Under the pieces are notes generated by a model, which was given only the letters and a program-made list of their open reading frames with translations, was not told the origin of the DNA and made no database searches. Positions 36,357 to 46,390 of a DNA stretch of 64,000 nucleotides are shown here, piece by piece. The translations under genes were made by a program, and so were the position numbers. Each line of letters begins with the position of its first letter. Position 1 is the first letter of the stretch. Location of the stretch: positions 1 through 64,000 of the forward strand of contig CAWBKX010000001.1 of the NCBI GenBank assembly GCA_963789565.1. Reading direction: 5' to 3'. The DNA comes from CALAGB01 sp963789565. GTDB taxonomy: Bacteria; Chloroflexota; Chloroflexia; Thermomicrobiales; Thermomicrobiaceae.

Positions 36357-37736
36357 CTATGACGTCATCGCGCCGATGAACGTAAGCATGGCGGCTCCGG
36401 TCTTGATCCCATTGATAAACCGATCCAATTCCATGTTCTCGTTCGGCGCGTGGTTGGCCTCATCGGGATTGGCGTAGGGCACTCCGAACGCGGGCATGTT
36501 GAGCACTTTCGTGAAGACGTAGTTGGGAAGACTCCCGCCCGCGGACGGCTCCAGGATCGGCGGTTCGCCCTGTACCGACTCGAGTGCCCTGCTGATCGGC
36601 GCGACAAACTCGGAATCAAGCGGTGTCTTGGACGGATCCATCGAGCCCTGGCGAATGATGGTGACGTTGGGCGCGTGCCGGCGGACATGCTTCTCTATCT
36701 TGGCGAAAACCTCGTCGGCAGTCTGTGATTCAACCAGCCGCACGTCGCACTTGACGAATGCCTCATGTGGTAGCACCGTCTTTGATCCAGGTCCGCCATA
36801 GCCACCATGAAATCCGTTGATGGTGAACGTGGGCCAGGCCATCAATCGCTCGAAAAAACCTCGATCGAGCGGTTGGTCGAGCTCGTCGAGATTCAGCGAC
36901 CGCTTGACGCCGTCAATGTCGACTTCCAGCTTTTGCAGTGCCTCGCGTTCCAGCTCAGAGAGCGGCTCAACGTTGTCGTAGAACCCGTCGATAGTGACTT
37001 CGCCTTTGTCGTTCTTCATGGTTTGAAGCAGGTGAATCAGTGTCCAGATCGGATTTGGCACGACACCGCCCCAGTTTCCGGAGTGGAGATCACGATTCGC
37101 GCCGATGGCGCGCAATTCGAAGCTCAGTACTCCGCGGTTTCCAAAGTTGACAACTGATCGGCCTGTCTCGGATACCGGCCCATCGCTGGTGATGACCAGA
37201 TCCGCCGCCAAGAGATCCCGATGCTGAGCGATGAATCCGGGCATCTGCGGACTACCAACCTCTTCTTCGCCTTCCAACAGCACCTTGACGTTGCAGGGCA
37301 ATGTGTTTTGCACCGCGAGCAGCGCCTCGATCCCCAGAATTTGCGCGAAGTGCTGTCCCTTGTTGTCTCCCACGCCGCGTGCATACAGTCGGCCATCTCG
37401 AATGGTCGGCTCGAATGGAGGCGAGACCCACTCCTCGAGCGGATCGGGCGGTTGCACGTCGTAGTGCCCGTAAAGCAGGACGGTCGGGACGCCATCGGCC
37501 TTGTGCCGTTCGGCGAAGACCATCGGCCAGCCCGACGTCGGCATTACCCGAGCCTCTAAACCGATGCCGTTCATTACGCGTGAGATAAAGTCCGCGACTT
37601 CGGCGATGCCGACGCCATGCGCGCTGATGCTTGGACGGCGAACGTAATCGATCAATCGGTCGATGTACGCTTCGCGGTTTCCGTCGATGTACTCGAAAAC
37701 CTGATTCAGCGACGAAGCGGTCGTGGAATTCTCCAT
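36357..37736 (-). CDS. M20-family dipeptidase
   Basis: Zinc aminoacylpeptidase of the carnosinase/CPG2-like type, expected to cleave dipeptides or acylated amino acids in the cytoplasm. ATG 37736 follows AAGAGGA; the upstream in-frame start at 37796 is less likely. Metal and catalytic motifs are LLYGHYDVQPPDP (His, catalytic Asp), ARGVGDNKGQ (bridging Asp), LLEGEEEVGSP (catalytic and ligand Glu), TSDGPV (Asp) and a C-terminal DEANHAPNENM (His). The dimerisation domain lies between (GNRGVLSFELRAIG...DLHSGNWGG). The length (459 residues) is normal. It is the last gene of a minus-strand run with the LamG-like protein upstream, 106 bases away. Confidence 0.93.
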   Translation of the reverse strand: MENSTTASSLNQVFEYIDGNREAYIDRLIDYVRRPSISAHGVGIAEVADFISRVMNGIGLEARVMPTSGWPMVFAERHKADGVPTVLLYGHYDVQPPDPLEEWVSPPFEPTIRDGRLYARGVGDNKGQHFAQILGIEALLAVQNTLPCNVKVLLEGEEEVGSPQMPGFIAQHRDLLAADLVITSDGPVSETGRSVVNFGNRGVLSFELRAIGANRDLHSGNWGGVVPNPIWTLIHLLQTMKNDKGEVTIDGFYDNVEPLSELEREALQKLEVDIDGVKRSLNLDELDQPLDRGFFERLMAWPTFTINGFHGGYGGPGSKTVLPHEAFVKCDVRLVESQTADEVFAKIEKHVRRHAPNVTIIRQGSMDPSKTPLDSEFVAPISRALESVQGEPPILEPSAGGSLPNYVFTKVLNMPAFGVPYANPDEANHAPNENMELDRFINGIKTGAAMLTFIGAMTS

Positions 37737-37842
37737 GCTTGAAATCCTCTTCCCTGTCTGGACCAACTGGGGCCCTCCCGCTCGACGGCGGTCCACTCGC
37801 CAGTCTGGAAGTTCGAGTCGGGCTTGTCAATTCAGTGGGCAC

Positions 37843-38697
37843 TCAGGGCTGTGAGGAGTCTGTTTGATCCTGTGCTGGCATGGGGTCGACGACGGTACGG
37901 ATGACGGCGTCGTCGGCATATATCACGGGGTCCGAAGGAGTGATATCGTCCGTGTAGTTGCCAACTCCGAAGTGCGTGTTATCCGCGATGGCGGTCTGTA
38001 CCTGATCGACATCAAAGAGCAGATCGCTCCCCTGCCAGACCGTGATACGTCCGGTTTTGTCCGTTGCCCGGCGAAAAAAGACCTTCACCTGAAACCAGGA
38101 ATTGAGCGGCAAATCGACGTGGTGCAACGGTGAATAAGACGTGTTGGTGAGGCCGTCCCAGAGGTAAAAGTACATGGAGCCATCCGGACGGTTGCCGACA
38201 TTCAACACCCACGTTGGAACGTTATCAGTGGCGGATTGCGATTTGAATTGCAGCACGTTCCACCATTCCGCGGGGTGGTAGACCTGCGGGAAGTCGAACC
38301 AGACGCTGTAATAGCCTGCCACCGGCGTGTCATGCCAGCGGAGGATGCGAGCGGCTTGGGTCACGCCAGAGGCGCCCGCAATACTCAGCTTGAGAGAATA
38401 GGATCCGCTACGGGCTACGTCGGTGCTTGCCTCAACCGAACCGGTACCCGTATTGAAGACCGCTTCGTCAAACTGTCCCATGGCCCATTGTGAGACGTCG
38501 CCCGTCTCAGTATCCGCGGCCCATACGACCGGACCGCCGGGAGGCGGCGGATTAGAAGGCGCCACACGCGGCGAAATCTGCGCGCTCATCAGCACCGCCA
38601 TGATGAGAGACGCGGCGAGCAGGCCGATGCCGATGGGGAAGATGCGCCTGCCCCGAGTCCTTCGGCGTGTTTCTCTCTTCTCGCCAGTCACAGACAT
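37843..38697 (-). CDS. Membrane-anchored or secreted LamG/polysaccharide-lyase-like protein
   Basis: ATG 38697 is preferred (a GTG at 38733 is in frame without a ribosome site). The basic N-terminus (KRETRRRTRGRR) is followed by one hydrophobic segment (FPIGIGLLAASLIMAVLMSA) that can be signal or anchor. The rest, about 230 residues, is a jelly-roll with GSYSLKLSIAG, YYSVWFDFPQVYHPAEWWNV, SWFQVKVFFRRA and VWQGSDLLFDVDQV. This matches the pattern of heparin-lyase/alginate-lyase-like and LamG sandwich domains, which bind or cleave polysaccharides. Catalytic residues could not be located, so binding is as likely as cleavage. Confidence 0.65.
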   Translation of the reverse strand: MSVTGEKRETRRRTRGRRIFPIGIGLLAASLIMAVLMSAQISPRVAPSNPPPPGGPVVWAADTETGDVSQWAMGQFDEAVFNTGTGSVEASTDVARSGSYSLKLSIAGASGVTQAARILRWHDTPVAGYYSVWFDFPQVYHPAEWWNVLQFKSQSATDNVPTWVLNVGNRPDGSMYFYLWDGLTNTSYSPLHHVDLPLNSWFQVKVFFRRATDKTGRITVWQGSDLLFDVDQVQTAIADNTHFGVGNYTDDITPSDPVIYADDAVIRTVVDPMPAQDQTDSSQP

Positions 38698-38841
38698 CCC
38701 CTGAGGATCGATACGGTGCAGGACACATTTCACGAGACCGCACGAGCGGTTGCACAGCTTGATGGTGAACTCGGTCGTGACGCTCGACCATGGGTCATTC
38801 GAACCAAATGGCTCCCCACTGTGTCATCGCACCTCGCCAAA

Positions 38842-39468
38842 TCAGATGGCTATCGCTCTGCTCAGTATCTCTTGCAGATGGGTGAAGTCCTCGACCTGTG
38901 TCGCGAACGGACGATGGATCTGGGCTCGTGGACTTGGGTGGTACATGGGAACGAGCACACGACTCGCCCACCGCAGTTCGTGCCCGACATCATGGCGCAA
39001 CGTCGCCGAATGCGGCGAGATCTGATTGAGGGCTTCGAGCGCGATTGCTCCAAGCGTGACGACCACGACCGGATTCACCAAGTCGATGGTTCGTTCGAGG
39101 TATGCGACGCAGCGGCGAAGCTCCGCTCTCGACGGGGCGGCATTGCGACCGCGCGAATCGAGCGGATTGCACAACACGGCATTGGTGACAAAGACGTCTT
39201 CACGCGCAAGGCCCGCCGCGGCGAGAAGTCGCTCGAAGTTGCGGCCCGACTGATCTCCGCTGAGTGGCACACCGGTTCTGGCGGCGCCCAAACGGCCGGG
39301 TGCCTCCGCGACGAACATTATCTGGGCATGGAGTGGGCCGTTTCGCTCGCTGAGCACGGCCGGACCCGCCATGCGCGGACACCACCTGCAGCCCGACGCC
39401 TCGACAAGCAACTCTTCGAACGCGGACACTCGAATGCCGATCGATGGGCGATTGGTTGACTGAGCCAA
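38842..39468 (-). CDS. Uracil-DNA glycosylase-like protein, iron-sulfur type
   Basis: Excises uracil or related deaminated bases from DNA. Motif 1 is VAEAPGRLGAARTGVPLSGD and the C-terminal loop has MYHPSPRAQIHR. Four cysteines in the positions expected for the 4Fe-4S cluster of family 4/5 enzymes are present: C27, C30, C100 (NAVLCNP) and C120. The GAxRTGxPxxGDxSG stretch is closer to family 5 (UdgB) than to family 4. Length 208 residues. It overlaps nothing; glgP starts upstream of it with its stop 17 bases away, so the two may be co-transcribed. A second, cluster-free UDG is encoded at 56402-56992. Confidence 0.82.
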   Translation of the reverse strand: MAQSTNRPSIGIRVSAFEELLVEASGCRWCPRMAGPAVLSERNGPLHAQIMFVAEAPGRLGAARTGVPLSGDQSGRNFERLLAAAGLAREDVFVTNAVLCNPLDSRGRNAAPSRAELRRCVAYLERTIDLVNPVVVVTLGAIALEALNQISPHSATLRHDVGHELRWASRVLVPMYHPSPRAQIHRPFATQVEDFTHLQEILSRAIAI

Positions 39469-39484
39469 GGTTTACCGGCCGGTG

Positions 39485-42076
39485 CTAGGACGGTCGTTCC
39501 GCCCAGGTAATCAGCCCGGGAAGAAACGGCGATACGAGATCGTCATGGCGCGGAAGGATCCGCACTGTGAACCCCTTCGCGCCGCTCGTACGGTCAACAT
39601 CCAAACGAGCGCTGAAGACTGGATGACCATCGTCATCGTGCCGAACGATGGTCATCGGAACAGATTTTCCCGAGAATATCTCCTCGTCGTCGCTCACGGC
39701 GCCGACATAGAGTTGCACGTTGACGTCCTCGGGTGCCAGATCGCCAGTCTGAACGTGCGCCGTGACCTCGATAGACGCTCCCGGCGACACCGTTTCCGGC
39801 GAATCCGATTCAACCTCCAGCACGCGCACGGAGCCCCAATGCTCTCGCACCCGCTTCTTCCAACTGGCGAGATCTCGACTGACGGCGAGATCGTCTCGCG
39901 AGCGACGTTCGAGCCGGTGAGATGAGGGCAGATAGAAATGCTGGTAGTACTGCCAGACCATGCGGTGAGTGTTGAATACTCCGGTCAGCTGGCTCACGGA
40001 GGAGCGCATTTGCGCGATCCAGTCATGCGGTAGGCCATCGGCGCCACGTCGAAAAAAGGTCGGGACCACATGCTCTTCCAAAATTTCATACAGGTCGAGT
40101 GAGTCTGCCTGATCCTGAATCTCGAGCGACGGGAATGGCTCGCTACGACCGATCGACCAACCGATCGCCGGACAGTCGGGAGCCGCGTCGTTCCAGGCTT
40201 CGGCCCACCAGCCGTCGATGGTACTCATGTTGAGTCCGCCATTCGCGGCGGCCTTCATCCCGCTGGTACCGCTGGCCTCCATTGGCCGTCGCGGAGTGTT
40301 CAGCCAGACGTCGGCCCCCTGGACCATCTGCGACGCCACGTGGATGTCATAGTCCTCGATGAAGACGATATGGTCGCGAAACGGTGCTTCATGCGCCAGC
40401 GAGACGATCTGGCGGATGAGTTCCTTGCCCTGATCGTCACGCGGGTGCGCCTTGCCAGCAATGATGATCTGAACCGGCCGACTCTCGTCAGTCAGCAAGC
40501 GCTCCAGCCGGGCAGGATCGCGGAAAAGAAGTGTGGCTCGCTTGTAGGCCGCAAAGCGCCTGCCGAACCCAATGGTCAACGCGTCGGGCCGCAAGACGTT
40601 GCGCGCGCTTTCGATCTGCAAGCGTGATGCGCCTCGTCGAACGTATTGCGTGGTGAGACGCGCTCGAGCGAACTCGACGAGTCGGCGTCGACAGGCTTCA
40701 TGCGTGCTCCAGAGCGATTCCTCGGGGATCTGATTGACCCGACCCCAGACGTCGTGGTTCGCGGGTTCGTGTCGCCATTCTTCACCTATGTATCGGTCGT
40801 AGAGCGAGCCCATCTCTGGCGATACCCACGAGTTGAGGTGAATCCCGTTCGTCACGTGACCGATCGGCACCTCTTCGACCGGGACTCCAGGCCAAATGCC
40901 ATTCCACATGGCGCGAGTGACGTCGCCGTGGAGATCGCTCACTCCGTTACTGTACGACGCCAATCGCAGCGCCAGAATCGTCATGCAGAACGCTTCACCA
41001 TCGTTGTCTGCGTTTTGACGTCCGAGTGCGAGGAAGTCGTGCGCGGAGAGGCCGAGAGATTCCGGATACGCGTGGAAGTAGCGATCGACGAGGTCCGGCG
41101 CGAAGTAGTCGTGACCGGCGGGCACCGGCGTGTGGCTTGTATACACAAGCCCTGCCGAGGCCGTTTCTCGCGCGTCCGCAAACCCGACCCCATATTTGCC
41201 CATGATCTCGCGAACCCGTTCGAGACCAAGAAAGGCCGAATGACCCTCGTTCATGTGATAGATCGATGGCTGCAGATTCATGGCCTGCAACGCTCGATAG
41301 CCACCAATGCCGAGAACGATCTCCTGCTGGATGCGGGTTTCGATGTCGCCACCGTAGAGCTTGTCGGTGATGCCACGATCGTTCGGCTCGTTGTGCGGGA
41401 CGTTGGTGTCGAGTAGGAAGAGTGGAACCCGGCCGATCTGCGCGCGCCACACGCAGGCGTAGACGCTTCGCCCAGGGAATGCGATCTCCACGCAAACTGG
41501 CTGTCCGTCATCATCCTGGACGAGCTCCAACGGCATGCGCTGGAAGTCGTTCTGCCGGTACATCTCCTGCTGCCAGCCAGCTTCGTTGAGGAACTGATGG
41601 AAGTAGCCTTGCTGGTAGAGGAGACCCACACCAACCAGAGGAAGTCCAAGGTCACTCGCCGACTTGAGGTGGTCTCCGGCCAAAACGCCGAGACCACCGG
41701 CGAAGATCGACATGCACTCGGTCACTCCGAATTCGGCTGAGAAATAAGCTACCAACGGCTCATCCCGGCCTCGTTCGGTACGGCTATACCAGGTCGACGT
41801 CCCTTGCATGTAGCGCTCGAGCTCGTGACTGATTGATTCGACACGACGGACGAACGTTTCGTCGGACGCGGCGGCATCCAGCTTGTCCTGATCGATCGAC
41901 GAGAGGAGCAACATCGGGTTGTGCCGCGTTCGGTCCCACAACTCGGGATCAAGCTCGACAAAGAGCGCTCGCGCGTGGTGATGCCAAACCCACCAGAGGT
42001 TCATGCTGATGTCCCTGAGCGGCGCAAGCGCTTCGGGAAGAATCGGAGTCACACGAAATGTTCGTAAGGCTTTCAT
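39485..42076 (-). CDS. glgP: Alpha-glucan (glycogen/maltodextrin) phosphorylase
   Basis: Releases glucose 1-phosphate from the non-reducing ends of alpha-1,4-glucans. The start at ATG 42076 gives MKALRTFRVTP as in the family; a GTG at 42130 is the alternative. The N-terminus is the DUF3417 domain (LPEALAPLRDISMNLWWVWH). Then come YFSAEFGVTECMSIFAGGLG, HMNEGHSAFLGLERVREI, and the pyridoxal-phosphate lysine region RRPMEASGTSGMKAAANGG. The product is 863 residues, normal for the large-N-domain bacterial class. The released glucose phosphate can be used by the phosphohexomutase encoded at 43162. Confidence 0.93.
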   Translation of the reverse strand: MKALRTFRVTPILPEALAPLRDISMNLWWVWHHHARALFVELDPELWDRTRHNPMLLLSSIDQDKLDAAASDETFVRRVESISHELERYMQGTSTWYSRTERGRDEPLVAYFSAEFGVTECMSIFAGGLGVLAGDHLKSASDLGLPLVGVGLLYQQGYFHQFLNEAGWQQEMYRQNDFQRMPLELVQDDDGQPVCVEIAFPGRSVYACVWRAQIGRVPLFLLDTNVPHNEPNDRGITDKLYGGDIETRIQQEIVLGIGGYRALQAMNLQPSIYHMNEGHSAFLGLERVREIMGKYGVGFADARETASAGLVYTSHTPVPAGHDYFAPDLVDRYFHAYPESLGLSAHDFLALGRQNADNDGEAFCMTILALRLASYSNGVSDLHGDVTRAMWNGIWPGVPVEEVPIGHVTNGIHLNSWVSPEMGSLYDRYIGEEWRHEPANHDVWGRVNQIPEESLWSTHEACRRRLVEFARARLTTQYVRRGASRLQIESARNVLRPDALTIGFGRRFAAYKRATLLFRDPARLERLLTDESRPVQIIIAGKAHPRDDQGKELIRQIVSLAHEAPFRDHIVFIEDYDIHVASQMVQGADVWLNTPRRPMEASGTSGMKAAANGGLNMSTIDGWWAEAWNDAAPDCPAIGWSIGRSEPFPSLEIQDQADSLDLYEILEEHVVPTFFRRGADGLPHDWIAQMRSSVSQLTGVFNTHRMVWQYYQHFYLPSSHRLERRSRDDLAVSRDLASWKKRVREHWGSVRVLEVESDSPETVSPGASIEVTAHVQTGDLAPEDVNVQLYVGAVSDDEEIFSGKSVPMTIVRHDDDGHPVFSARLDVDRTSGAKGFTVRILPRHDDLVSPFLPGLITWAERPS

Positions 42077-42335
42077 CGTGCTGACGAATTTCCAATCACA
42101 GGTTTGTTCCACCCGTTCATTCAGAAGCACGCATTGACCTTAGCGGTCAACTTTCGTGTTCCAGCCTGACACATACATCGACTAGCATAACAATTACGGC
42201 CTTGCCTGAACGAGCAAGACGTCGGAGAGGTACAAATGGACCGACCACTCCGCGCTGGGTGAGTGATGCGCTGCGCCGTTGCCACATCCGTGGCAGAATC
42301 TCAGCACGGGATAGACGGACGGGAGTGCATTCGTA

Positions 42336-43094
42336 ATGGTTTGCAGATCCGAACTGGTCGAATTTTGCGCGTCGATACTCGATGCTGCTCGATTTCGTGA
42401 CGCGGGATTGAACGGGCTGCAAGTCGAGGGCAGGCGCGAGATTGCACGACTGGCGACCGCGGTGAGTGTCAGTGAGTGGACGATTCGGCAGGCCATCGAT
42501 TGGAATGCCGATATGCTGCTGGTGCACCACGGTCTCTTTTGGGGCGAGCAATCCGGCCCGATCGTTGGTCACCTTCGCGCGCGACTGCGGCTCCTGCTAC
42601 TCAACGACCTGAACCTGGTCGGATTTCATCTCCCACTTGATGCACACCCCGAAATTGGCAACAACGCGCTCCTCATTCGAGAGCTTGGCTTGAAGATTGA
42701 CCGGCCGTTCTCGGAGGTCGCCGGTCAGCCAATCGGGTTCATTGGCACCGCCAGGTCCGAGATTACCGCGACAGAGCTTGCCCAACGACTTCAGACGATG
42801 ACGAGCCACGAACCTACAGTGCTGGCTGGCGGGCCGGAGGCGACCGGTCGAGTCGCCGTGGTCAGCGGCTCGGGCTACTCCGCGCTCGAAGAAGCCGTAC
42901 ACCTTGGCTGTGGAGCGTTGATAACCGGTGACGTGCGCGAACCTACCATGGCGATCGCGCGCGAGCTCGGAATCACCGTCATCGCGGGCGGACACGAGGC
43001 GACCGAGCGCTTGGGTATTCAAGCTCTAGCCAACTTGGTGACCGATACGTTCGACATCGAGACGCGCTTCTTTGCCGACCCAAATCCGATTTAG
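42336..43094 (+). CDS. Nif3-like dinuclear metal centre protein (DUF34)
   Basis: ATG 42336 behind GGGAG. The 252 residues show the Nif3 layout: LNGLQVEGRREIARLATAVS at the start, the metal motif LLVHHGLFWG, the second His cluster LVGFHLPLDAHPEIGNN, and the C-terminal metal-binding TGDVREPTMAIARELG...VIAGGHEATER. This is the short form without the inserted PII-like domain. A cyclohydrolase-like or metal-chaperone role is discussed for the family; the substrate is unsettled. It is the first gene of a plus-strand run with the phosphohexomutase 67 bases downstream. Confidence 0.9.
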   Translation: MVCRSELVEFCASILDAARFRDAGLNGLQVEGRREIARLATAVSVSEWTIRQAIDWNADMLLVHHGLFWGEQSGPIVGHLRARLRLLLLNDLNLVGFHLPLDAHPEIGNNALLIRELGLKIDRPFSEVAGQPIGFIGTARSEITATELAQRLQTMTSHEPTVLAGGPEATGRVAVVSGSGYSALEEAVHLGCGALITGDVREPTMAIARELGITVIAGGHEATERLGIQALANLVTDTFDIETRFFADPNPI

Positions 43095-43161
43095 ATTCGC
43101 CAGGGTCGTCGATTAAGGCAACGAGGGCCGTTCGCGACAGATTGCACGACGGAGGGAAACG

Positions 43162-44508
43162 ATGGCGTCTACGGCTGACCTGTTCAAAGCGTACGACGTG
43201 CGCGGTGTATACCCGGATGAGCTGAATCCTGAGCTTGCATACGCCATTGGGCGCGCCTTCGTCACCTATCTCAAGCCTCAACAGGTGGTCGTCGGGCGCG
43301 ACATGCGCATCTCGTCTCCCGTACTGGCGAGCGCGTTGATTGACGGTATCCGGGATGAAGGTGCGGATGTCTGCGACATCGGACTGGTCAGCAGCGACAG
43401 CCTCTATTTCGCAGTTGGAAAATACGGCTTCGAAGCCGGAGTGATGGTCACGGCGTCGCACAACCCGGCCGAGTACAACGGCTTCAAGTTCTGTCGGGCC
43501 GAGGCACGGCCGCTGAGCATGGACGAGGGGATCGGCGAGATTCGCGATCTCGTCCTGAGTGGAGCTTTTGGCGCGCCCAAGAGCCGTGGCAAGCTGCACA
43601 GCAAGAACATCCTTCCGGGTTTCTCGGCGCACGTCCTGTCGATGATCAACACGGCGTCAGTCAAGCCGATGACGATCGTCATCGACGCGGGTAACGGGAT
43701 GGCGGGAAAGATCGCTCCAGCCGTCTTCAAGCATCTGCCAGTCACCATCATCCCGCTCTACTTCGAGCTCGACGGCCGCTTTCCCAACCACCCTGCCAAC
43801 CCCATCGAGCCCGAGAACACGCTCGATCTCAAGCGAACAATCGTGGAGAAGGGCGCCGACTTCGGGATCGCATTCGATGGCGACGCCGACCGCATGTTCA
43901 TCCTCGACGAGCACGGAACGTTCGTTGGTGGAGACATGGTCACGGCTCTGGCGGCCAAATCGTTGCTCCGCAAACATCCCGGCAGTGCCATCGTCTACAA
44001 CCTCATCTGCTCCAGAGCCGTGCCGGAGACGATCGAACGTGAAGGCGGACGAGGAATCCGGTCTCGCGTGGGTCATTCCTTCATCAAGGCACTCATGCGT
44101 GAAAACGACGCGGTCTTCGGCGGAGAACACTCAGGCCACTTCTACTTTCGAGACAACTGGTACGCCGACTCCGGCATCATCGCCGCGCTGACCATCATCG
44201 AGCTCCTCTCGGTCGAAGGCGTGAGCATCAGCGAGGCGCTCAAGCCGCTCGACCACTACGTGCGCTCGGGAGAGATCAATTCCGAGGTGGTCGACCAGCA
44301 GAGCGTGCTCGAAAAGCTTGAGGCGGTCTACGCTGACGCGGACCTTGATCATCTGGATGGGCTGACAATTGGCTACCCGACCTGGTGGTGTAACGTGCGA
44401 GCGTCCAACACCCAGCCACTACTGCGACTCAACGTCGAAGCCGACAGTCTCGAGCTTTTGCACGAGAAAACGGCCGAACTGCTACGAGTCGTCCGGACTG
44501 AGGCATGA
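43162..44508 (+). CDS. manB: Phosphomannomutase/phosphoglucomutase
   Basis: Interconverts hexose 1- and 6-phosphates through a phosphoserine. ATG 43162 is preceded by GGAGGG. Motifs in order: FKAYDVRGVYPDEL, MVTASHNPAEYNGFK with Ser99, the metal loop FDGDADRMF (near residue 240), GGEHSGHFYFRD for sugar binding, and a C-terminal phosphate site RASNTQPLLRLNVEA. The length of 448 residues fits the ManB/AlgC class. It links glucose 1-phosphate from glycogen with glycolysis, or mannose 6-phosphate with GDP-mannose. Its stop overlaps the next gene by 4 bases, so the two are translationally coupled. Confidence 0.93.
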   Translation: MASTADLFKAYDVRGVYPDELNPELAYAIGRAFVTYLKPQQVVVGRDMRISSPVLASALIDGIRDEGADVCDIGLVSSDSLYFAVGKYGFEAGVMVTASHNPAEYNGFKFCRAEARPLSMDEGIGEIRDLVLSGAFGAPKSRGKLHSKNILPGFSAHVLSMINTASVKPMTIVIDAGNGMAGKIAPAVFKHLPVTIIPLYFELDGRFPNHPANPIEPENTLDLKRTIVEKGADFGIAFDGDADRMFILDEHGTFVGGDMVTALAAKSLLRKHPGSAIVYNLICSRAVPETIEREGGRGIRSRVGHSFIKALMRENDAVFGGEHSGHFYFRDNWYADSGIIAALTIIELLSVEGVSISEALKPLDHYVRSGEINSEVVDQQSVLEKLEAVYADADLDHLDGLTIGYPTWWCNVRASNTQPLLRLNVEADSLELLHEKTAELLRVVRTEA

Positions 44509-45026
44509 CCCAGGCTCGTCGATCGGATCAAAAGCCGCCACGCCCGGGAACCCCGGTAACGATCGTCAAACTGAAACCCGATGGATCGGAGGCCATCCGC
44601 TATCCGGGAGAGGTCATCGCGTCCCCGCGTGAGTGGGTGGCGGCTCGCGCTCCGTGGGAACAACGTCGGGTCGACCTTGGCTATCTGATCTTCGAGCCCG
44701 ACGACGTTTTCTTGGAGTACTTCTCGCTCGATCGACCATTCAATGCCTTCTCGATCTTCACGTCCGAAGGCCAGCTCAAGGGCTGGTATTGCAACGTCAC
44801 CCACCCCTCATGGACAGAAGCGGCGACGATCTACTGGCACGACCTGTACATCGACGTCATCGCATACCCGGACGGCCGCACGCTGGTTCTGGACGAAGAC
44901 GAGCTGTCCGAGTCTGGATTGGCGCACACTGAGCCAGCGCTCCACGCTCTGATCCTCAAGACCAGAGACGACTTGCTGAGCATGATCGCCGCTGCCGAGT
45001 ACCCCTTCAATCGGACCCGAATGTAG
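44505..45026 (+). CDS. DUF402 family protein
   Basis: The ATG overlaps the stop of the phosphohexomutase gene (ATGA). The product of 173 residues has the DUF402 core: PDDVFLEYFSLDRPFNAFSI, LKGWYCNVTHPSW, YWHDLYIDVIAYPDGRTLVL and DEDELSESGL. Known members (FomD-like, nucleoside-diphosphate or acyl-nucleotide phosphatases) use the Asp/Tyr-rich pocket with a metal. The basic N-terminus KPPRPGTPVTIVKLKPDG is typical. Coupling to a sugar phosphate mutase suggests, without proof, a role in nucleotide-sugar or phosphate housekeeping. Confidence 0.85.
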   Translation: MTQARRSDQKPPRPGTPVTIVKLKPDGSEAIRYPGEVIASPREWVAARAPWEQRRVDLGYLIFEPDDVFLEYFSLDRPFNAFSIFTSEGQLKGWYCNVTHPSWTEAATIYWHDLYIDVIAYPDGRTLVLDEDELSESGLAHTEPALHALILKTRDDLLSMIAAAEYPFNRTRM

Positions 45027-45129
45027 CCGCGTTCAATCTCCACGTCCGTTAACGTTTCTTGCGAACGTATAGATCAAATGTTCTGCTACAATGGATCTCG
45101 CAGTTTGGCGTGCGGAGAGGATCGAGCAG

Positions 45130-46347
45130 ATGACCGTGCGGATCTCCATGGACGAGGCCAGAGCGCTGGCTGTCATTGCGCAGGGACTCGACGAGCCCGC
45201 CTCTGGACCTCCGTCCAAGAGCGCCATCATGGAGACGATCCGACGGATTGGCTGCTTGCAGATCGACACGATCTCGGTCGTGGCTCGCAGTCACTACCTC
45301 GTGCTCTGGAGCCGCCTCGGACAATATGATCCCGCGCTCGTTGATGAACTGCACCATCCCGATCGCCTCCTCTTTGAATACTGGGGGCACGCTGCTTCAC
45401 TCCTTCCGTCCGATCTTTTCCCGTATTTCCGCCGCAGGATGCAGCAGCGCCGCATCAAGTTCATGGATGGCGAGGAGACGTGGGCAGTCGAGAACGAGGA
45501 ACTGATCACGCAGGTCCTCACCGCCGTGCGAGAACACGGTCCGATCAGCTCGAGCCACTTCGAGCGGCTCGACTCCAGCGAACCTATTGAGGCGTGGTCC
45601 TGGTGGGGAGGCAAGCCCGAAAACCAGGCGCTCGATCTGCTCTGGACGACCGGAGCCCTGGCCATACATCGCCGAGTCAACTTCCAACGCCACTATGACT
45701 TGACCGAACGCGTCTTCCCGGAGCATGCCAGCACCGATCTCCCGCGTGAATCAGAGGAGAACCGGGTTCTCGCCAATCGAGCGCTGGACGCGATGGGCGT
45801 CGCGTTTCCAGCAGGGATAAACGACTACTTCCGCACGAAGTGGGGCGCACGCACGCGTCGCATCCTCGCCGAGCTCGAACACGACGGCGAGATCTTCCCG
45901 GTTGAGATTGAAGAGTTGGGAACGGCGTACGTCACGCAGAGCAACAAGTTGCTCTTCGATGAGGTGCGAGCTGGGCGGCGACCGACCCGCACGACGCTCC
46001 TCTCACCGTTCGACAACCTGATTTGGGAACGACATCGAACTGAGAAGCTGTTCGGCTTCGAGTATCGCCTCGAGTGCTACACCCCTGCTCCGAAGCGGAA
46101 ATACGGATACTACAACCTGCCGATTCTCGACCGAGGAAGGCTCATCGGACGACTCGACCCGAAAGTCGATCGCCGCGAGCGCGTGCTCTACCTACGCTCG
46201 GTGCACATCGAGCCGGGAATCACGTTTGACGACGAAATTTCGCGGCGGCTCCAGGAGACGTTGCGCGACTTCGCAGCCTTCAACGAAGCCGACACCATTG
46301 TGGTGCAGGCCGGACCGAAAAGGCTGCCGCGTCAATTCGACGTGTAA
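45130..46347 (+). CDS. YcaQ-like winged-helix DNA glycosylase family protein
   Basis: The start is ATG 45130 with GGAGAGGA upstream; ATG 45091 is in frame but poorly placed. The family pattern is clear: ETIRRIGCLQIDTISVVARS, HYLVLWSRLGQYDP, LFEYWGHAASLLP, RILAELEHDGEI, LLSPFDNLIWERHRTEKLFG and the C-terminal GRLDPKVDRRERVLYLRSVH. Known: YcaQ/AlkX from E. coli unhooks interstrand crosslinks and AlkZ protects antibiotic producers; catalytic residues of that clade form a QxD/QxQ motif, here in the LQID stretch. It is therefore likely a DNA alkylation repair enzyme. Separate transcription unit. Confidence 0.88.
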   Translation: MTVRISMDEARALAVIAQGLDEPASGPPSKSAIMETIRRIGCLQIDTISVVARSHYLVLWSRLGQYDPALVDELHHPDRLLFEYWGHAASLLPSDLFPYFRRRMQQRRIKFMDGEETWAVENEELITQVLTAVREHGPISSSHFERLDSSEPIEAWSWWGGKPENQALDLLWTTGALAIHRRVNFQRHYDLTERVFPEHASTDLPRESEENRVLANRALDAMGVAFPAGINDYFRTKWGARTRRILAELEHDGEIFPVEIEELGTAYVTQSNKLLFDEVRAGRRPTRTTLLSPFDNLIWERHRTEKLFGFEYRLECYTPAPKRKYGYYNLPILDRGRLIGRLDPKVDRRERVLYLRSVHIEPGITFDDEISRRLQETLRDFAAFNEADTIVVQAGPKRLPRQFDV

Positions 46348-46390
46348 GGAGCCACGGGCGAGCGGTGCTCGATCGCCAGCGTATGAAGCC